Below, one piece after another: positions 54,954 to 64,000 of a DNA stretch of 64,000 nt (the stretch's first letter is position 1; the number at the start of each line of letters is the position of its first letter). Position numbers and translations under genes: made by a program. Location of the stretch: NCBI GenBank assembly GCA_963844315.1, contig CAWJOC010000043.1, forward strand, positions 1-64,000, read 5' to 3'. The notes beneath the pieces were generated by a model. That model saw only the letters and a program-made list of their open reading frames with translations. It was not told where the DNA came from and did no database searches. The stretch comes from CAWAVN01 sp963844315 (lineage in GTDB: Bacteria > Planctomycetota > Planctomycetia > Planctomycetales > Planctomycetaceae).

Positions 54954-55496
54954 ATGAAAAGTATAGACGAAGTATCGCCAATCCTCAAGGCTGCTCTTGA
55001 GATTCGTCGTAAGCTTGGTTGGTGTCCCGTCCCGTTAATCCCAGGTACGAAAACGCCTTGTGTGAAGGGTTTTACCCAGTGGAGAAATCCTCCGCCAGAG
55101 GATGCCATCCGGAGGTGGTTTTCCAAGGATCGCGGCTTGGGTGTTGTGCTAGGCCCTGTTAGTGGCAATCTGGCCGTCATGGACTTCGACACGGCGGACG
55201 GCTTCCACAATTGGCAGGAACAACACCCTGACCTCGCGGAGAACGTGCCACGATCACGAACCAAACGGGGCCATCAGGTTTTCTTCTCCACGACGGATGA
55301 GGCGGTGGGAGCCGTGACCGGCTCGAAATCCCGCACTCTGAATGGCGACGGTGCTGATTTGAAATTCAATGGCCTGACAGTTCCTCCGAGCTTGCACCAT
55401 TCTGGCGTCACCTACACCTGGGAAGTGGAACCGTGGGAGGGAATCCACGTCATTCACGACCTGTGCTGCTGGGTTGACTCCACCACGCAAAAGTAA
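54954..55496 (+). CDS. Bifunctional primase-polymerase (prim-pol) domain protein, 180 aa
   Basis: AEP-type prim-pol of plasmids and phages, which makes primers and extends them. Motif I LAVMDFDTADG (Asp 77 and Asp 79), motif II RSRTKRGHQVFFS (His), motif III GADLKFNGLTVPPSLHHSG. The N-terminus carries LGWCPVPLIPGTKTPCVKGF and GLGVVLGPVSGN. No helicase or PriCT domain follows, so it is a minimal version. It probably works with the RepA-like ATPase and CHC2 protein of the same island. Confidence 0.9.
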   Translation: MKSIDEVSPILKAALEIRRKLGWCPVPLIPGTKTPCVKGFTQWRNPPPEDAIRRWFSKDRGLGVVLGPVSGNLAVMDFDTADGFHNWQEQHPDLAENVPRSRTKRGHQVFFSTTDEAVGAVTGSKSRTLNGDGADLKFNGLTVPPSLHHSGVTYTWEVEPWEGIHVIHDLCCWVDSTTQK

Positions 55497-55649
55497 CGCT
55501 TCGAGCGTTACTGGAGCGTTACCGACAATTTCAGAAGTCACTTCCGAAAATCATTCCCTTGGGAGTGTGCATAAGCAATCCCTCGCCGCCCGCGCCCCCA
55601 AGTAAGATAAGCTGGACAAACAGAAATACAGTTAGGAGAGCGCATTAGG

Positions 55650-56149
55650 GAGGCCATCTAGGAAGACTTGCCCGGAGAGGGAAGGCCAGAGAAACCGGAC
55701 GGTGTTCCACTTTGCACGTCATTTGAAGGCCATGCCTGAATTGTCTGATAAAAAGTCCGCCGATCTGAGGGACTACGTTTACGAGTGGTTTTGTCGGGCG
55801 TATCCGGTGATCCGCAACAAAAACCTTCGGCCCAACGTGGAAGGATTTTCTCAACGCTTGGGAGAGCGTGCGGTATCCCGTGTGGGCGACGATGACGGCC
55901 CTGTTCTCGAAGACGGAAGGCGAAGGAATTGGACGGCTCGCCAATCTCTGCAAACTTCTCCAGGAGATTTCAGGACGTGAGCCATTCCATTTGGACATCC
56001 GCACGGCGGGCAAGTTGTTCGGCGTCCATTACAACACCACGAATAAATGGCTAATCCGTTTGGCGAATGACGGCGTGTTGATCCAAACCGCAAAGCACGA
56101 CTGGAAAGCCAAACAAGCGAGACGGTTCTACTATCGGGGAAATGTTTAG
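55650..56149 (+). CDS. Hypothetical protein with C-terminal winged helix (one frameshift)
   Basis: First frame: FHFARHLKAMPELSDKKSAD, LRDYVYEWFCRAYPVIRNKN; second, after an indel near 55845: RYPVWATMTALFSKTEGEGI, LCKLLQEISGREPFHLDIRT and AGKLFGVHYNTTNKWLIRLA, NDGVLIQTAKHDW. The end is a winged helix of the type found in prim-pol or replication helicase partners. The start is uncertain (no ATG with a ribosome site). It is on the same strand as prim-pol and likely part of the replication module. Confidence 0.6.
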
Positions 56150-56157
56150 CATGCAAA

Positions 56158-56548
56158 CTAAACCAAAGCCCGCGTCGGCCTGCTCGGGAACTTTGCCCTG
56201 GATATCTGCCAAGACGCATACGCGGCGATCGCCTGCCTTCGTTTCAAGGCTTCGATGGCCGATTCCGCATGTCCGTTGATCGAGAAGAGCCGATTGGTTC
56301 CCTTCGGTGACCGGCGGGATACCCAAGGCTTTCTTCCATTTGCTGACTGTCGGGGCGGTGATGCCCCAATGATGGCAAAAATAGCCACGTTGGATTCTCT
56401 GCGGAGTGCATCGGCGAGTTCGGCATAGATCACCAGTCGATTTGTGGCAGCCCTTCTTGCCGACGGGCCAGGGGATCGTTGCGTCTGTGATCCCGAAAGT
56501 ACCAACGTCGCCACGCCATTCGCACCAAACAATATCCCCGAATTTCAA
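56158..56548 (-). pseudogene. N-terminal fragment of a planctomycete HTH protein
   Basis: MKFGDIVWCEWRGDVGTFGI, TDATIPWPVGKKG, then in the next frame LVIYAELADALRRESNVAIF and in the first again HHWGITAPTVSKWKKALGIP. Proteins with this start (a small beta domain recognising YRG and a HTH with AxxHHWGVSxxTVxKWR) are common in planctomycetes. The C-terminal repeats are absent and frames change at least twice, so it is a remnant. Confidence 0.55.
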
Positions 56549-58063
56549 ACAACGGGGTTTCGTAGGGAACCGAGAAGCCGGAAACGGTCGGAATCGTGCA
56601 TGACGGCATCGGGGCTGGCGGGTGAAGGTTTTTGGGCTTTTTCCACCATACTAGATCGAACGACGGATTTCCCTGGCGGTTGTTTGAAATGAGGAATGGC
56701 GGGTGCAGTCACGGATTTCTGTTTTTTATGCGAGGAGGGTATTCCAATAGGTTTTCCAGTTGTCGCTATACATGACGGCACACAGGCCTGCCATTCGGTT
56801 GACGCGGCGGGGACGCCAGCGATGCCCGTTTGCTTCAGTCGCCGCCCGACCAGGTTTTTGCAGGCCCCTTCGATCTGGCCGCTGCCGATGGATTGGCCCT
56901 TGGAAAGCCTCAAGGCGTAGTGAAGATGACCGGCATGATGGCCCAGATAGGTTTCCAATGCGTCGATCGCCGCTCTTTGTTCCGGCGTCTGCGTGGGATG
57001 TTTGATCTCCTCCAGCAGAGGAACCAGGCCCTCAAACCCCGCCGACAGCAATTGCTCACGGCCCCGCTCCCGGAAGCCCTCGGCCTGGGCCGTTTGCTCT
57101 CCGTAAAGGATTCTGGCGGTGTCCGAGAGATGTTCCAAGGCGTGAAACACATCCAAGACGCCCTCCGCTTCCCAAAGATTGATGTCGTGTTTCTTCCCAA
57201 ATCCATTTCGCCCCGTCGGCCACCACGGTGATTCGCGACGGATCGAGGATTCCCAACCGCTGGCACCAAGGACGCCAGCGCGACCCGAAGCGATCACTCT
57301 TCTCAATCGCCGCGAACGCCACGCGCACATGAGGCTTGGGCAAATGCCGACTCTCCCACTCCTTGGGCATGCAGGTTCCCCCGGAGACCGTTTGGAAAAC
57401 AGAGCGAACTTCATCTCCCGCTCAGCCGTCGGTGGTGTTCACGCTCGTGCCATCGGTCGTGAACTCAATGTCGCCTTGCGCCTGGCGAAACTCTTCTACC
57501 GCCTCAAAACTCTCGCGTTGCCAGGCCAGCATCTTCGCTCCTTGGTCTGACACAGTTCCCGAATCGTATTGTCCGAGACGCAAAAGGCCGCAGAGTTCCT
57601 CCAGGCGTTCGCTGGCCACATCGAAGGACCAACTGGCACCGGCCGAGCAAATCAAGCGTTGCGATTGTGGGCTATACCGCCCCTCAATTCCCCACCCGCT
57701 CATCGGCCAAAAACGTGCCCAGCGTGCACTTCGAGCAGCGAAAGTACACGCGACTGAAGCGAATTTCTCCCGCCGCCGTCATCACGGTTCGGGCTTTGCG
57801 TCCCAGGTGGGCCCGGGTCCCGCCTCAGGAGCAGCGTCGACTTGGCGTTCTTTTTCTTCTACTGCTTGGGCCTGGTGTCGGAGCGAGGATTCCAATGTGT
57901 GCCGAATCAGTTGTCGGCCTTGCTCCATGGCTAACTGCTCGGCGATCCCCAGCACTTGGCCATCCGGAGCGGCATCACACGCCCGATTCAGTTCGCGAAA
58001 ATTCGTGACGGCTTGCTCCGCAAGCAATCGTTCCTCGGCAGTCCAGTTGTCGTAAGGTGTCAT
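56545..58063 (-). pseudogene. ISKra4-family transposase, frameshifted
   Basis: ATG 58063 starts MTPYDNWTAEERLLAEQAVT; central text EELCGLLRLGQYDSGTVSDQ, FRQAQGDIEFTTDGTSVNTT lies in a second frame; the catalytic end (EGVLDVFHALEHLSDTARIL, ALRLSKGQSIGSGQIEGACK with NLVGRRLKQTG) in a third. These are ISKra4 landmarks, the last containing the Glu of the DDE triad. At least three shifts. The final ~70 residues differ from the family and run into flanking DNA. Confidence 0.75.
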
Positions 58064-58710
58064 CCACGGATCTCCTCAACAGGAAATGAACACACAACAG
58101 ACTGCCAACTTAACGTATCTTACCCATTCGCGAAATTAATAATTACTACACCCGACCTAATTGGTTTCTCACGGCAATTATGCTCGGCCCCCTGGAGTTT
58201 TTTAGAAGATTCACTCCTGCCAATTCGGCAAGGGTTATCTGGTCACCCACCCGGCGGCGGGTCAATGTCATCCAAAGTCAGTTGCCCCTCGTAAAGCATT
58301 TGGCGAATGACCGGGACGAGTTCCCTTTGTCAATTCATTTGTGGTGAGCCTTCGACGCCGTTATCCCCTCGCCGGTCACGCTCCGAGTGACCCCGACCTG
58401 GAGGCCCTCAACGAAAGTTGGCCGGTGCTGTCGCCGAGGGTGAATGCTCGGTTTTTTTCCATTCTGGTCGAGGGATGGAGGCCAGTTTCTGGTGACCTAT
58501 CTGGTTAGCCTGTATCGTCCCTCTCAAAAAAGATTTTTAACTCTTATGGGAGTTTGGTTTAAGTCGATTATTAGTGCGTGACTTTCCGCCCAAATCCCAT
58601 TTGATGTGAGAGAAAGTTTTTTCCTCAACACAAGGAGCGACAGTTCGAGTTGTAAAAGCCCGCCGGACCCGATTTGGAATTGTTTGGAAGCTGTGTGCTT
58701 GTTTTCCCTA
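58064..58710. other. Intergenic stretch with a degenerate direct repeat
   Basis: No gene seen. From ~58595 to 58690 the sequence (AAATCCCATTTG...ACAAGGAGCGACAGTTCGAG) matches 59632-59735 on the other side of the IS5 element with scattered differences. Confidence 0.5.
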
Positions 58711-59612
58711 AGAACGCCTAACAAAACCGCTATTTGACGATTTTGGTATCATGGAGGTTGGGCCTGATGACATCACATTTTTGAGGTGCAATCATGGCAA
58801 GGCTTTTGGTCACGGACAAATTGTGGGATCGACTCGACCCCTTATTCCCGAAGCATGAACCCAGTCCCTTGGGAGGCGCGCCCCGGATTGAAGACCGAAA
58901 ATGTCTGACCGGCATCCTGTTTGTGTTGAAAACGGGAATCCCTTGGGAGGATCTTCCCCAGGAAATGGGCTGCGGATCGGGCATGACGTGCTGGCGTCGC
59001 CTCAAGGAATGGCACGAGGCGGGCGTGTGGCAGAAACTGCATCAGATTCTCTTGGACGAATTGGAAGAGGCTCACAAGATCGATTTCTCCAGGGCCGCCG
59101 TGGACAGTGGCAGCGTCCGCGCGGTGGGAGGAGGGGGAAAAACCGGCCCAAACCCTACGGATCGCAGGAAATTGGGGAGTAAACACCACATTTTGACCGA
59201 TGCCAACGGGATCCCGTTGTGCGTCAAACTGACGGAGGCCAACCGCCATGATGTGACACAGTTGGACGCTTTGGTGGAGGATGTGCCTCCCCAAGGCGGT
59301 GATCCCCAGACGCCTCGAAAGAAACCCAAAAAAGTCTTTGGAGACCGAGCGTATGATTCCGAACCCCATCGCCAGCGTTTGCGAGACAAGGACATCGAGC
59401 CATTTTTGGCCAAGCGAGGCGAGGGGCACGGGAGTGGGTTGGGTGTTTATCGCTGGGTGTCCGAGCGGACCATCGGTTGGCTGCATAATTTTCGCCGCCT
59501 TCGCACCCGATTTGATCGAAGTCCAGAAATTCACGAAGCGTTCCTATTCCTAGCCTGCGGACTGATTTGCTTAAAGGCTCTATAGAGCAATCATGGTTTT
59601 GTTAGGCGTTCT
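58711..59612. mobile_element. Complete IS5-family element, ~900 bp
   Basis: Ends AGAACGCCTAACAAAACC (58711-58728) and its exact inverse (59595-59612), with one intact transposase gene. The same end sequence with small changes occurs alone at 26781-26799 and 28181-28200. Confidence 0.85.
58794..59585 (+). CDS. IS5-family transposase, 263 aa, intact
   Basis: MARLLVTDKLWDRLDPLFPK, GILFVLKTGIPWEDLPQEMG and CWRRLKEWHEAGVWQKLHQI form the DUF4096-type N-terminus. The DDE domain has AVDSGSVRAVGGGGKTGPNP, KHHILTDANGIPL, VFGDRAYDSEPHRQRL and RWVSERTIGWLHNFRRLRTR, all acidic residues present. It resembles the IS427/ISL2-type subgroup. Full-length and in one frame, so the element may be active. The sequence between left end and ATG is 65 bp. 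Confidence 0.93.
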   Translation: MARLLVTDKLWDRLDPLFPKHEPSPLGGAPRIEDRKCLTGILFVLKTGIPWEDLPQEMGCGSGMTCWRRLKEWHEAGVWQKLHQILLDELEEAHKIDFSRAAVDSGSVRAVGGGGKTGPNPTDRRKLGSKHHILTDANGIPLCVKLTEANRHDVTQLDALVEDVPPQGGDPQTPRKKPKKVFGDRAYDSEPHRQRLRDKDIEPFLAKRGEGHGSGLGVYRWVSERTIGWLHNFRRLRTRFDRSPEIHEAFLFLACGLICLKAL

Positions 59613-60088
59613 AAAGGTCGGGGCTTTTGCCCCCAAAATCCCATTTGTTGTGAGCGAAGTTTTTCCCCAAACAAGGAGCGACAGTTCGAGTTGAAAAGGT
59701 CCGCCGGCCGTCATTTGTGCGGTTTGGAATAGTTTGGTGAGAGTCTCGCGGTTCGATTCCCCGTAAAGGTCTCCGCCCGTTAACCGATTTAAGCAAACCA
59801 AGTGCGGATTGATAAGGCGAGCCGCTTTAGTTGGGAACGTCTGAATGTGTTTGAAGTCCCTATAAACAAGCACGTCCGCATGATTCCCATTTGAGACGAA
59901 GGGGAGGCAATTCGCCTAACCTGAAAACCCCAAACAAAGGAAAAGTACAATGGCCACGAAAACAAGACTGACCAACGAATTGCGGTTGAATATGCAATTG
60001 ATGTGTAAGCGCGCATCAGAACCATTGTTGCCTCCAATGATACCCTGCCGGGAGTGGCGATTTTCCATTCCTTGCTGTGGAGGTTCTG
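59613..60088. other. Intergenic stretch, no gene seen
   Basis: Carries the second copy of the degenerate repeat (59632-59735) and otherwise nothing supported. Confidence 0.5.
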
Positions 60089-60452
60089 ATGGTTCGCAAG
60101 TTCGATTCTTCCAAGGCCGCTCTGTGGGCAGAGCGGCTGAAACGCTTTGAGGCTTCATCCCTGACGGTGGGGCGGTTTTGTGCCGAGGAAGGCTATTCGA
60201 CCGCGGCGTTTTATCAATGGCGCAGGAAACTGCGGAAGCGTTCGTCTCCGAAGAGAAAGACGACGACCGAACCCGGCGGCTTCCTCAGAGCGATTTCGTC
60301 CGCTGACGATTGCGATCAGTCCGGCTCGCGTGGGCATTCACTTTCCCTCGGGAACACGCGTGGAATTGGTGGGAGACGATCACGAACTCGTGTGCCGGGT
60401 CGTACGGGAAATCCTCCAAGGCGAGGTCTTGGCTTCGTTGGGAGAGACCTGA
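60089..60452 (+). CDS. tnpA: IS66 TnpA (helix-turn-helix) protein, one frameshift
   Basis: MVRKFDSSKAALWAERLKRF, SSLTVGRFCAEEGYSTAAFY and QWRRKLRK form the TnpA HTH; the second frame gives LTIAISPARVGIHFPSGTRV, ELVGDDHELVCRVVREILQG. The indel lies near 60290. The stop TGA (60450-60452) overlaps the tnpB start by one base, the usual IS66 coupling. Confidence 0.8.
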
Positions 60453-60945
60453 TGCTCGGACTGCCTTTGAATGTGCCAATGTTTCTTTCGATCGAACCGA
60501 CCGATCTTCGCAAAGGCGTCGAGGGGCTTTGGGGATTGTGCGGTCGCAGTTTTCCGCTGACCCGCTTGATGGCAGCCTGTTTCTGTTCTTGAACCGCCGC
60601 CGGGATCGGCTGAAGATTCTGCACTTCGATGGGGCGGGATTCTGGCTGTACTATAGACTGTTGGAAGCCGGGACCTTCGAGGTGATCGAATGCGACGCCA
60701 AGTGCCTTAAGATCGATGCGGCAGGGCTGGCGATGCTTTTGGCGGGCGTGCCGCTCAAAACGGCCAAGCGTCGCAAACGCTATCAACGAGCGCCCCGAGA
60801 GCTGAGTGCTCCTTCACACGAGGACTCAAAACGTCTGAGGAGCCAAGTTCAACTCGCGACTGTGTTCGCGTGGGGACTTGGCTCCAATTTTTTTGAGGAA
60901 TCCTCTTTCTTTGGATCCGTTCGCGGTTATACTTCTCGACCATGA
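60452..60945 (+). CDS. tnpB: IS66 TnpB protein, one frameshift
   Basis: MLGLPLNVPMFLSIEPTDLR, KGVEGLWGLC then, after an indel near 60540, SQFSADPLDGSLFLFLNRRR, RDRLKILHFDGAGFWLYYRL: the diagnostic TnpB text. Its end overlaps the tnpC start (ATGA 60942-60945). The last 35 residues are longer than usual. Confidence 0.85.
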
Positions 60946-62207
60946 GTTCGTCCTCTCCGATTCCTCTGCCGAATGATCTCACCACCTGCCAGGCGCTGAT
61001 TGAGCAATTGGCGATGACGATCGAGGAACAATCCCAACAGAATCCAGCGCCTCAAAGAAAAAGAGCAAGAGCAAGAACTCCGGATCACCGAACTCTTGCG
61101 GTTGGCGTTCTTAAAACGTCGGGAGCGTTATCTCGCCGATCCTAAGCAATTGAAATTGGACTTCCCCGATCTGCCCGGTATCGACGATGTGGTGGAAGGT
61201 CTTGTGGCGGCGGTGGAAGAACACGAGCAAACGATCCCCGAACACCAGCGGCGTCGGCCCCAGCGAAAGCCGCGGAACGAGCAACTGCCCGCGCACTTGC
61301 CACGCTATGAAGTCGAAGCGAACACGCCAGAGGATGTGAAGCACTGCACGGCACATGGCCCGCGAAAGTTGATCGGCTACGACCTGGTGGAGACGTTGGA
61401 GTTCGAGCGGCCCGTTCTCCGCGTGCGGGTGACGAAGTATCCCAAGTTCGCCTGCGAGAATGCCCCGGACTGCGGCATCTCTTCACCGGAGCGTCCCACG
61501 GGTCTCGTGGAAGGCGACCGTTATGCCACGAGCGTGGCGGCGGAAATCATCACGGCCAAATATGGGTATCATCAGCCGGTCTATCGCCAGCAAGACTATT
61601 TTGCTGGCAGCGGTTGGATGGCGGGCCGCTCCACGCTGTTAAACATTCTCGTGGGCGCGGCGTTCGTGATTCGCCCCTTGATCGAACACTTCAAGCACGA
61701 GTTACTCGCGGGCGGACTCACCGCCACGGACGACACGCGATTGACTTTATTAGTTCCGGCAAGTCTTCCCCAAGTGATTGAAGGCGATGCGAAGTCAAAG
61801 CGGATTCATGAGGTCTTAAGTCAGGCGATTAAGGAAGGCGAGCCGAGCATCACGGCTCACATGTGGGTCTATCGCGGCGTGATCGTTCCTCTCAACGTGT
61901 TTGACTTCACGGTGAGTCATCATCGTGATGGTCCCGAACGGTTCCTAGCAAACTATCAGGGTGTGTTACTAGGCGATTGCTATTCGGGCTATCAACGGAT
62001 CACGTTGGACTCCGCGGGCGAGATCGCACGCGCGGCCTGCAATGCCCATGCGCGGCGAAAGGTGCTCGAAGGGCGGGAAGGTTATCCTGCGGAGGCGAGC
62101 GTTCTGCTGGCGCTCTACCAACAACTCTATGATCTGGAAGATCGCGTCAAGCCAATCTCGCCCGAAGAACGCTTGGCCTTGCGACAGCAGGAGGCCCTCC
62201 CGATCTC
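60942..62207 (+). pseudogene. tnpC: IS66 TnpC transposase, frameshifted and 3'-truncated
   Basis: The start MSSSSPIPLPNDLTTCQALI is in one frame; after an indel near 61080, RRERYLADPKQLKLDFPDLP, PRYEVEANTPEDVKHC (zinc-finger-like), YATSVAAEIITAKYGYHQPV, LTATDDTRLTLLVPASLPQ and GVLLGDCYSGYQRITLDSAG follow. It breaks at LRQQEALP (62207) before the final Glu region; sequence beyond belongs to a different gene on the other strand. The IS is therefore incomplete on the right. Confidence 0.82.
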
Positions 62208-62523
62208 CACTTCAAAGGGGCTTTCGCATCGCCTTTCGCGCTCCCAAGGCTATTCCAGATGCTCCCGCCCGGCATGCCTTGGGCAATCCTCGGCACGAGA
62301 AGAGGAATCACGACTTGAGGGGTCATCTCCTGAAGTTTCGCCTCGACTTCCTCCATGTCCTTGGCGGTCGTGCCCGGCGACGACAAGCCGCAATTAGCCG
62401 TTCTGCAATCGCGGAAGAAGGCTCTGGCTGAACGGCATCGCCGAGCACACTTCGTTCACTCGCCCCGATTCCCAAGACAAAGATCAGGAGAGGAATGCCA
62501 AGAACTTGTTTCCAGAAAGGCAT
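62205..62523 (-). pseudogene. 5' fragment of a secreted-protein gene, cut by the IS66 remnant
   Basis: ATG 62523 gives MPFWKQVLGIPLLIFVLGIG, a signal peptide, then SERSVLGDAVQPEPSSAIAE; after an indel near 62400, SPGTTAKDMEEVEAKLQEMT, PQVVIPLLVPRIAQGMPGGS. It stops at the tnpC junction near 62207. Family unknown. Confidence 0.5.
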
Positions 62524-62645
62524 CGGCGTGATCCATTGGCTCTCAAAGCCGGTGACTGAAGTCGAACCCCAACTTCATCATAGTCCCCAATCCACTGAAC
62601 GGTATCCGGCATAAACTAAAACACCCAGCCCATTGAAGTCATCCT

Positions 62646-62889
62646 GGAAGTCGAACCGCGATTGTCGATGCGGATCGGTTAGCGAGGAGCGCAAAGCCTG
62701 GTATCTGTTCGCTGGCCCGCAAGACATGCCGATCGTGGTGGCGTTCCTCCAGGGGCGGCAGGTTCCCGTCGTCGAGTTCTTCGGATTCGACGCCGATCCC
62801 AACGTGTTCGCCGCGACGTGGAGGGTCTATTTGATTATGGCTGTGCGTTTGGCGACTTTCGTGCGGCTTACAAACCCAAGGGCGAGTGA
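62646..62889 (+). pseudogene. C-terminal fragment of a capsid gene like that at 48.8 kb
   Basis: LEVEPRLS, KAWYLFAGPQDMPIVVAFLQ, VEFFGFDADPNVFAATWRVY, FDYGCAFGDFRAAYKPKGE, nearly identical to the end of the protease-capsid fusion but on the opposite strand, with frame breaks near 62680 and 62830. It is followed by the same 35-bp repeat. A second, largely lost copy of the element is implied. Confidence 0.8.
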
Positions 62890-62892
62890 GTT

Positions 62893-62927
62893 GGGGTGGG
62901 CACGGCGGGTCTTGGCCACGGGCCGGT
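62893..62927. repeat. 35-bp GC-rich repeat, copy 3 (inverted)
   Basis: Inverse of 48234-48268 with one difference, 3 bp after the capsid fragment's stop. Confidence 0.8.
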
Positions 62928-63148
62928 CGTGTCCTGCACTCTCTTTAGTCTGGCACCGGCGTGTTCGATTAAGTTTTGCGGTGGCCAATATCACTACCGT
63001 TACCACACTCGCCAAAAAACTGGCCCCCGCAAACAGAAAATGGAAAGATGGGAAATAAGCCGAGCGCGATGCTCGCTAGGACGGGGAACCGCGAGCGTAT
63101 CACGGATACCTCCTCCTGAAAACACGACCCAGCCCATGACTGTCACGG

Positions 63149-63406
63149 TTACGCAACGTATGAAGCAGTAGGACAGCGAACCATAACCAGAGGAACGTTG
63201 CTTTCGCCATTTCGGTGGAATGCGGCTTGAATCGCGGGTGCGGCGATGCATACACCAACAATGCAAATCACAACCGGTGCCGAGAGCCAGAATACCCGCA
63301 TAGGTAGCATGACGGATGCCTTGGTGTGAGTGATATACGCAACGACTGCAGCAGCTATTGCCCAGATAGCGGAAATCGCGATGCGTGTTCTGGTGGGGAT
63401 ACGCAT
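63149..63406 (-). CDS. Small membrane protein, 85 aa
   Basis: Two hydrophobic segments, IAISAIWAIAAAVVAYITHT and VFWLSAPVVICIVGVCIAAP, after a basic start (MRIPTRTR). No family recognised. It stands alone between element fragments; the start at 63406 lacks a strong ribosome site. Confidence 0.4.
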   Translation of the reverse strand: MRIPTRTRIAISAIWAIAAAVVAYITHTKASVMLPMRVFWLSAPVVICIVGVCIAAPAIQAAFHRNGESNVPLVMVRCPTASYVA

Positions 63407-63574
63407 TTTAAACCTACTTCACCCAAATGTTGCACGAAAATTGGCCATTCACACTGGAAAAACGGCTCGTTTCGCACAGGGGAGTTGATGAGAATCTTAC
63501 ACTGCGCAGACCTCGATCCCGCCGGAATGTCAGATTCCGACTCTGCGAACAGTCATGTGATCATTAGGGGAGTG

Positions 63575-64000
63575 TTACGAAACCTGTTGGGGCGGCAGAT
63601 ACTTGGCAAAGTCTCGCTCCACCGTCTCGTTCGCACTCAGGCTCAGGGTGAATCGGCCTTGCGGAAACAGCAACCGGCCTGCCCGGCGGACTAAACGATG
63701 CCGAATCGTCTTCAGCGACTCAAACACCCACAGCGGACGGCGCTTGGCTGTCGTCGGTTCTGTGCGAGGTTCCGCCTGCATCTGCAATTCTCTGGTCAGA
63801 TTGTGGGCCAGCATGGAGGCCAGGCAATAGGTTTGATTGCCCGTCTTCTTCCGAACCGGGATATAGTCCAACTGGCACTGGCTTTTGCCTTCCGCAAAAA
63901 TTCCCTCCTGAGTGCCTCGTCCATGATGAAATTCGAGCACGTGGAAAGCGCCTGTCGTCTTATTCGTGACGATCATGCTGTACTCGTACTCGTGGCTCAC
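63575..64000 (-). CDS. IS1380-family transposase, C-terminal part (runs off the window)
   Basis: YEYSMIVTNKTTGAFHVLEF, HHGRGTQEGIFAEGKSQCQL, YIPVRKKTGNQTYCLASMLA and HNLTRELQMQAEPRTEPTTA match the end of IS1380 transposases, including the Glu of GIFAEGKSQ. It ends RFTLSLSANETVERDFAKYL. The catalytic Asp residues lie beyond the window edge. Confidence 0.85.
   Translation of the reverse strand: MSHEYEYSMIVTNKTTGAFHVLEFHHGRGTQEGIFAEGKSQCQLDYIPVRKKTGNQTYCLASMLAHNLTRELQMQAEPRTEPTTAKRRPLWVFESLKTIRHRLVRRAGRLLFPQGRFTLSLSANETVERDFAKYLPPQQVS

Overview
The window comes from a GC-rich bacterium that is almost certainly a member of the Planctomycetota. The evidence is a DUF1800-DUF1501 pair plus a second DUF1501 gene, a giant secreted protein with the planctomycete N-terminal motif LEDRTLLS followed by Pmp-type and FG-GAP repeats, the PhoH then 7TM-HD gene order, and abundant intergenic hairpin repeats of the kind common in this phylum. 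Family-level placement cannot be made from sequence reading alone. Many conserved single-copy genes carry single-base frameshifts (phoH, the 7TM-HD gene, DUF1800, DUF1501, an acetyltransferase, a cox-linked membrane gene). This looks more like uncorrected indel errors in the assembly than mass gene decay, so disrupted housekeeping genes are annotated here as one gene with a stated frameshift.

Layout. About 1-11.3 kb is core-like: the end of a hypothetical gene, phoH, the 7TM-HD phosphohydrolase, secreted proteins, DUF1800/DUF1501 and an ankyrin protein, separated by mobile hairpin repeats. At 11.7-13.9 kb lie a small basic protein, a GNAT acetyltransferase, RidA, and then the most unusual locus of the window. 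This is a compact co-directional cluster (12.81-13.86 kb) with a sigma70-like promoter, a Pth2-like peptidyl-tRNA hydrolase gene whose eighth codon is an in-frame UAG, a Trp-rich protein of unknown function, and a tRNA whose anticodon reads as CUA, that is, an amber-suppressor tRNA. No usual start codon lies between the UAG and the conserved Pth2 core, so making the enzyme appears to need the tRNA encoded two genes downstream.

From 14 to 20 kb there are a deleted IS1182 transposase, tRNA-Ser(CGA), integrase remnants, a second DUF1501 protein and a double-AAA ATPase. A five-gene haem-copper oxidase operon follows at 20.3-26.0 kb (subunit II with a cytochrome c tail, fused subunits I+III, a small membrane protein, a CtaG-like assembly factor and a three-haem cytochrome c). 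A Tat-exported protein, the 2,531-residue repeat protein, an orphan ABC ATPase, an AI-2E-family permease and an ACT-domain regulator complete the core-like part.

From tRNA-Met(CAU) at 39.1 kb to the end the window is accessory. A tyrosine integrase overlaps the tRNA 3' half and is followed by a TubC-like docking protein, a CHC2 zinc-finger primase-like protein, a large serine recombinase, a HARE-HTH protein and a RepA-like AAA ATPase next to two matching palindromes and a dense iteron-like repeat cluster. Next come a fused prohead protease/major capsid gene, an IS66-like element nested inside an IS630 element with visible target duplications, an excisionase-like gene, a ParB-like gene, a prim-pol gene, and a run of ISKra4, IS5, IS66 and IS1380 elements with gene fragments. 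Together this reads as an integrated replicon or satellite-prophage-like island that has accumulated insertion sequences.
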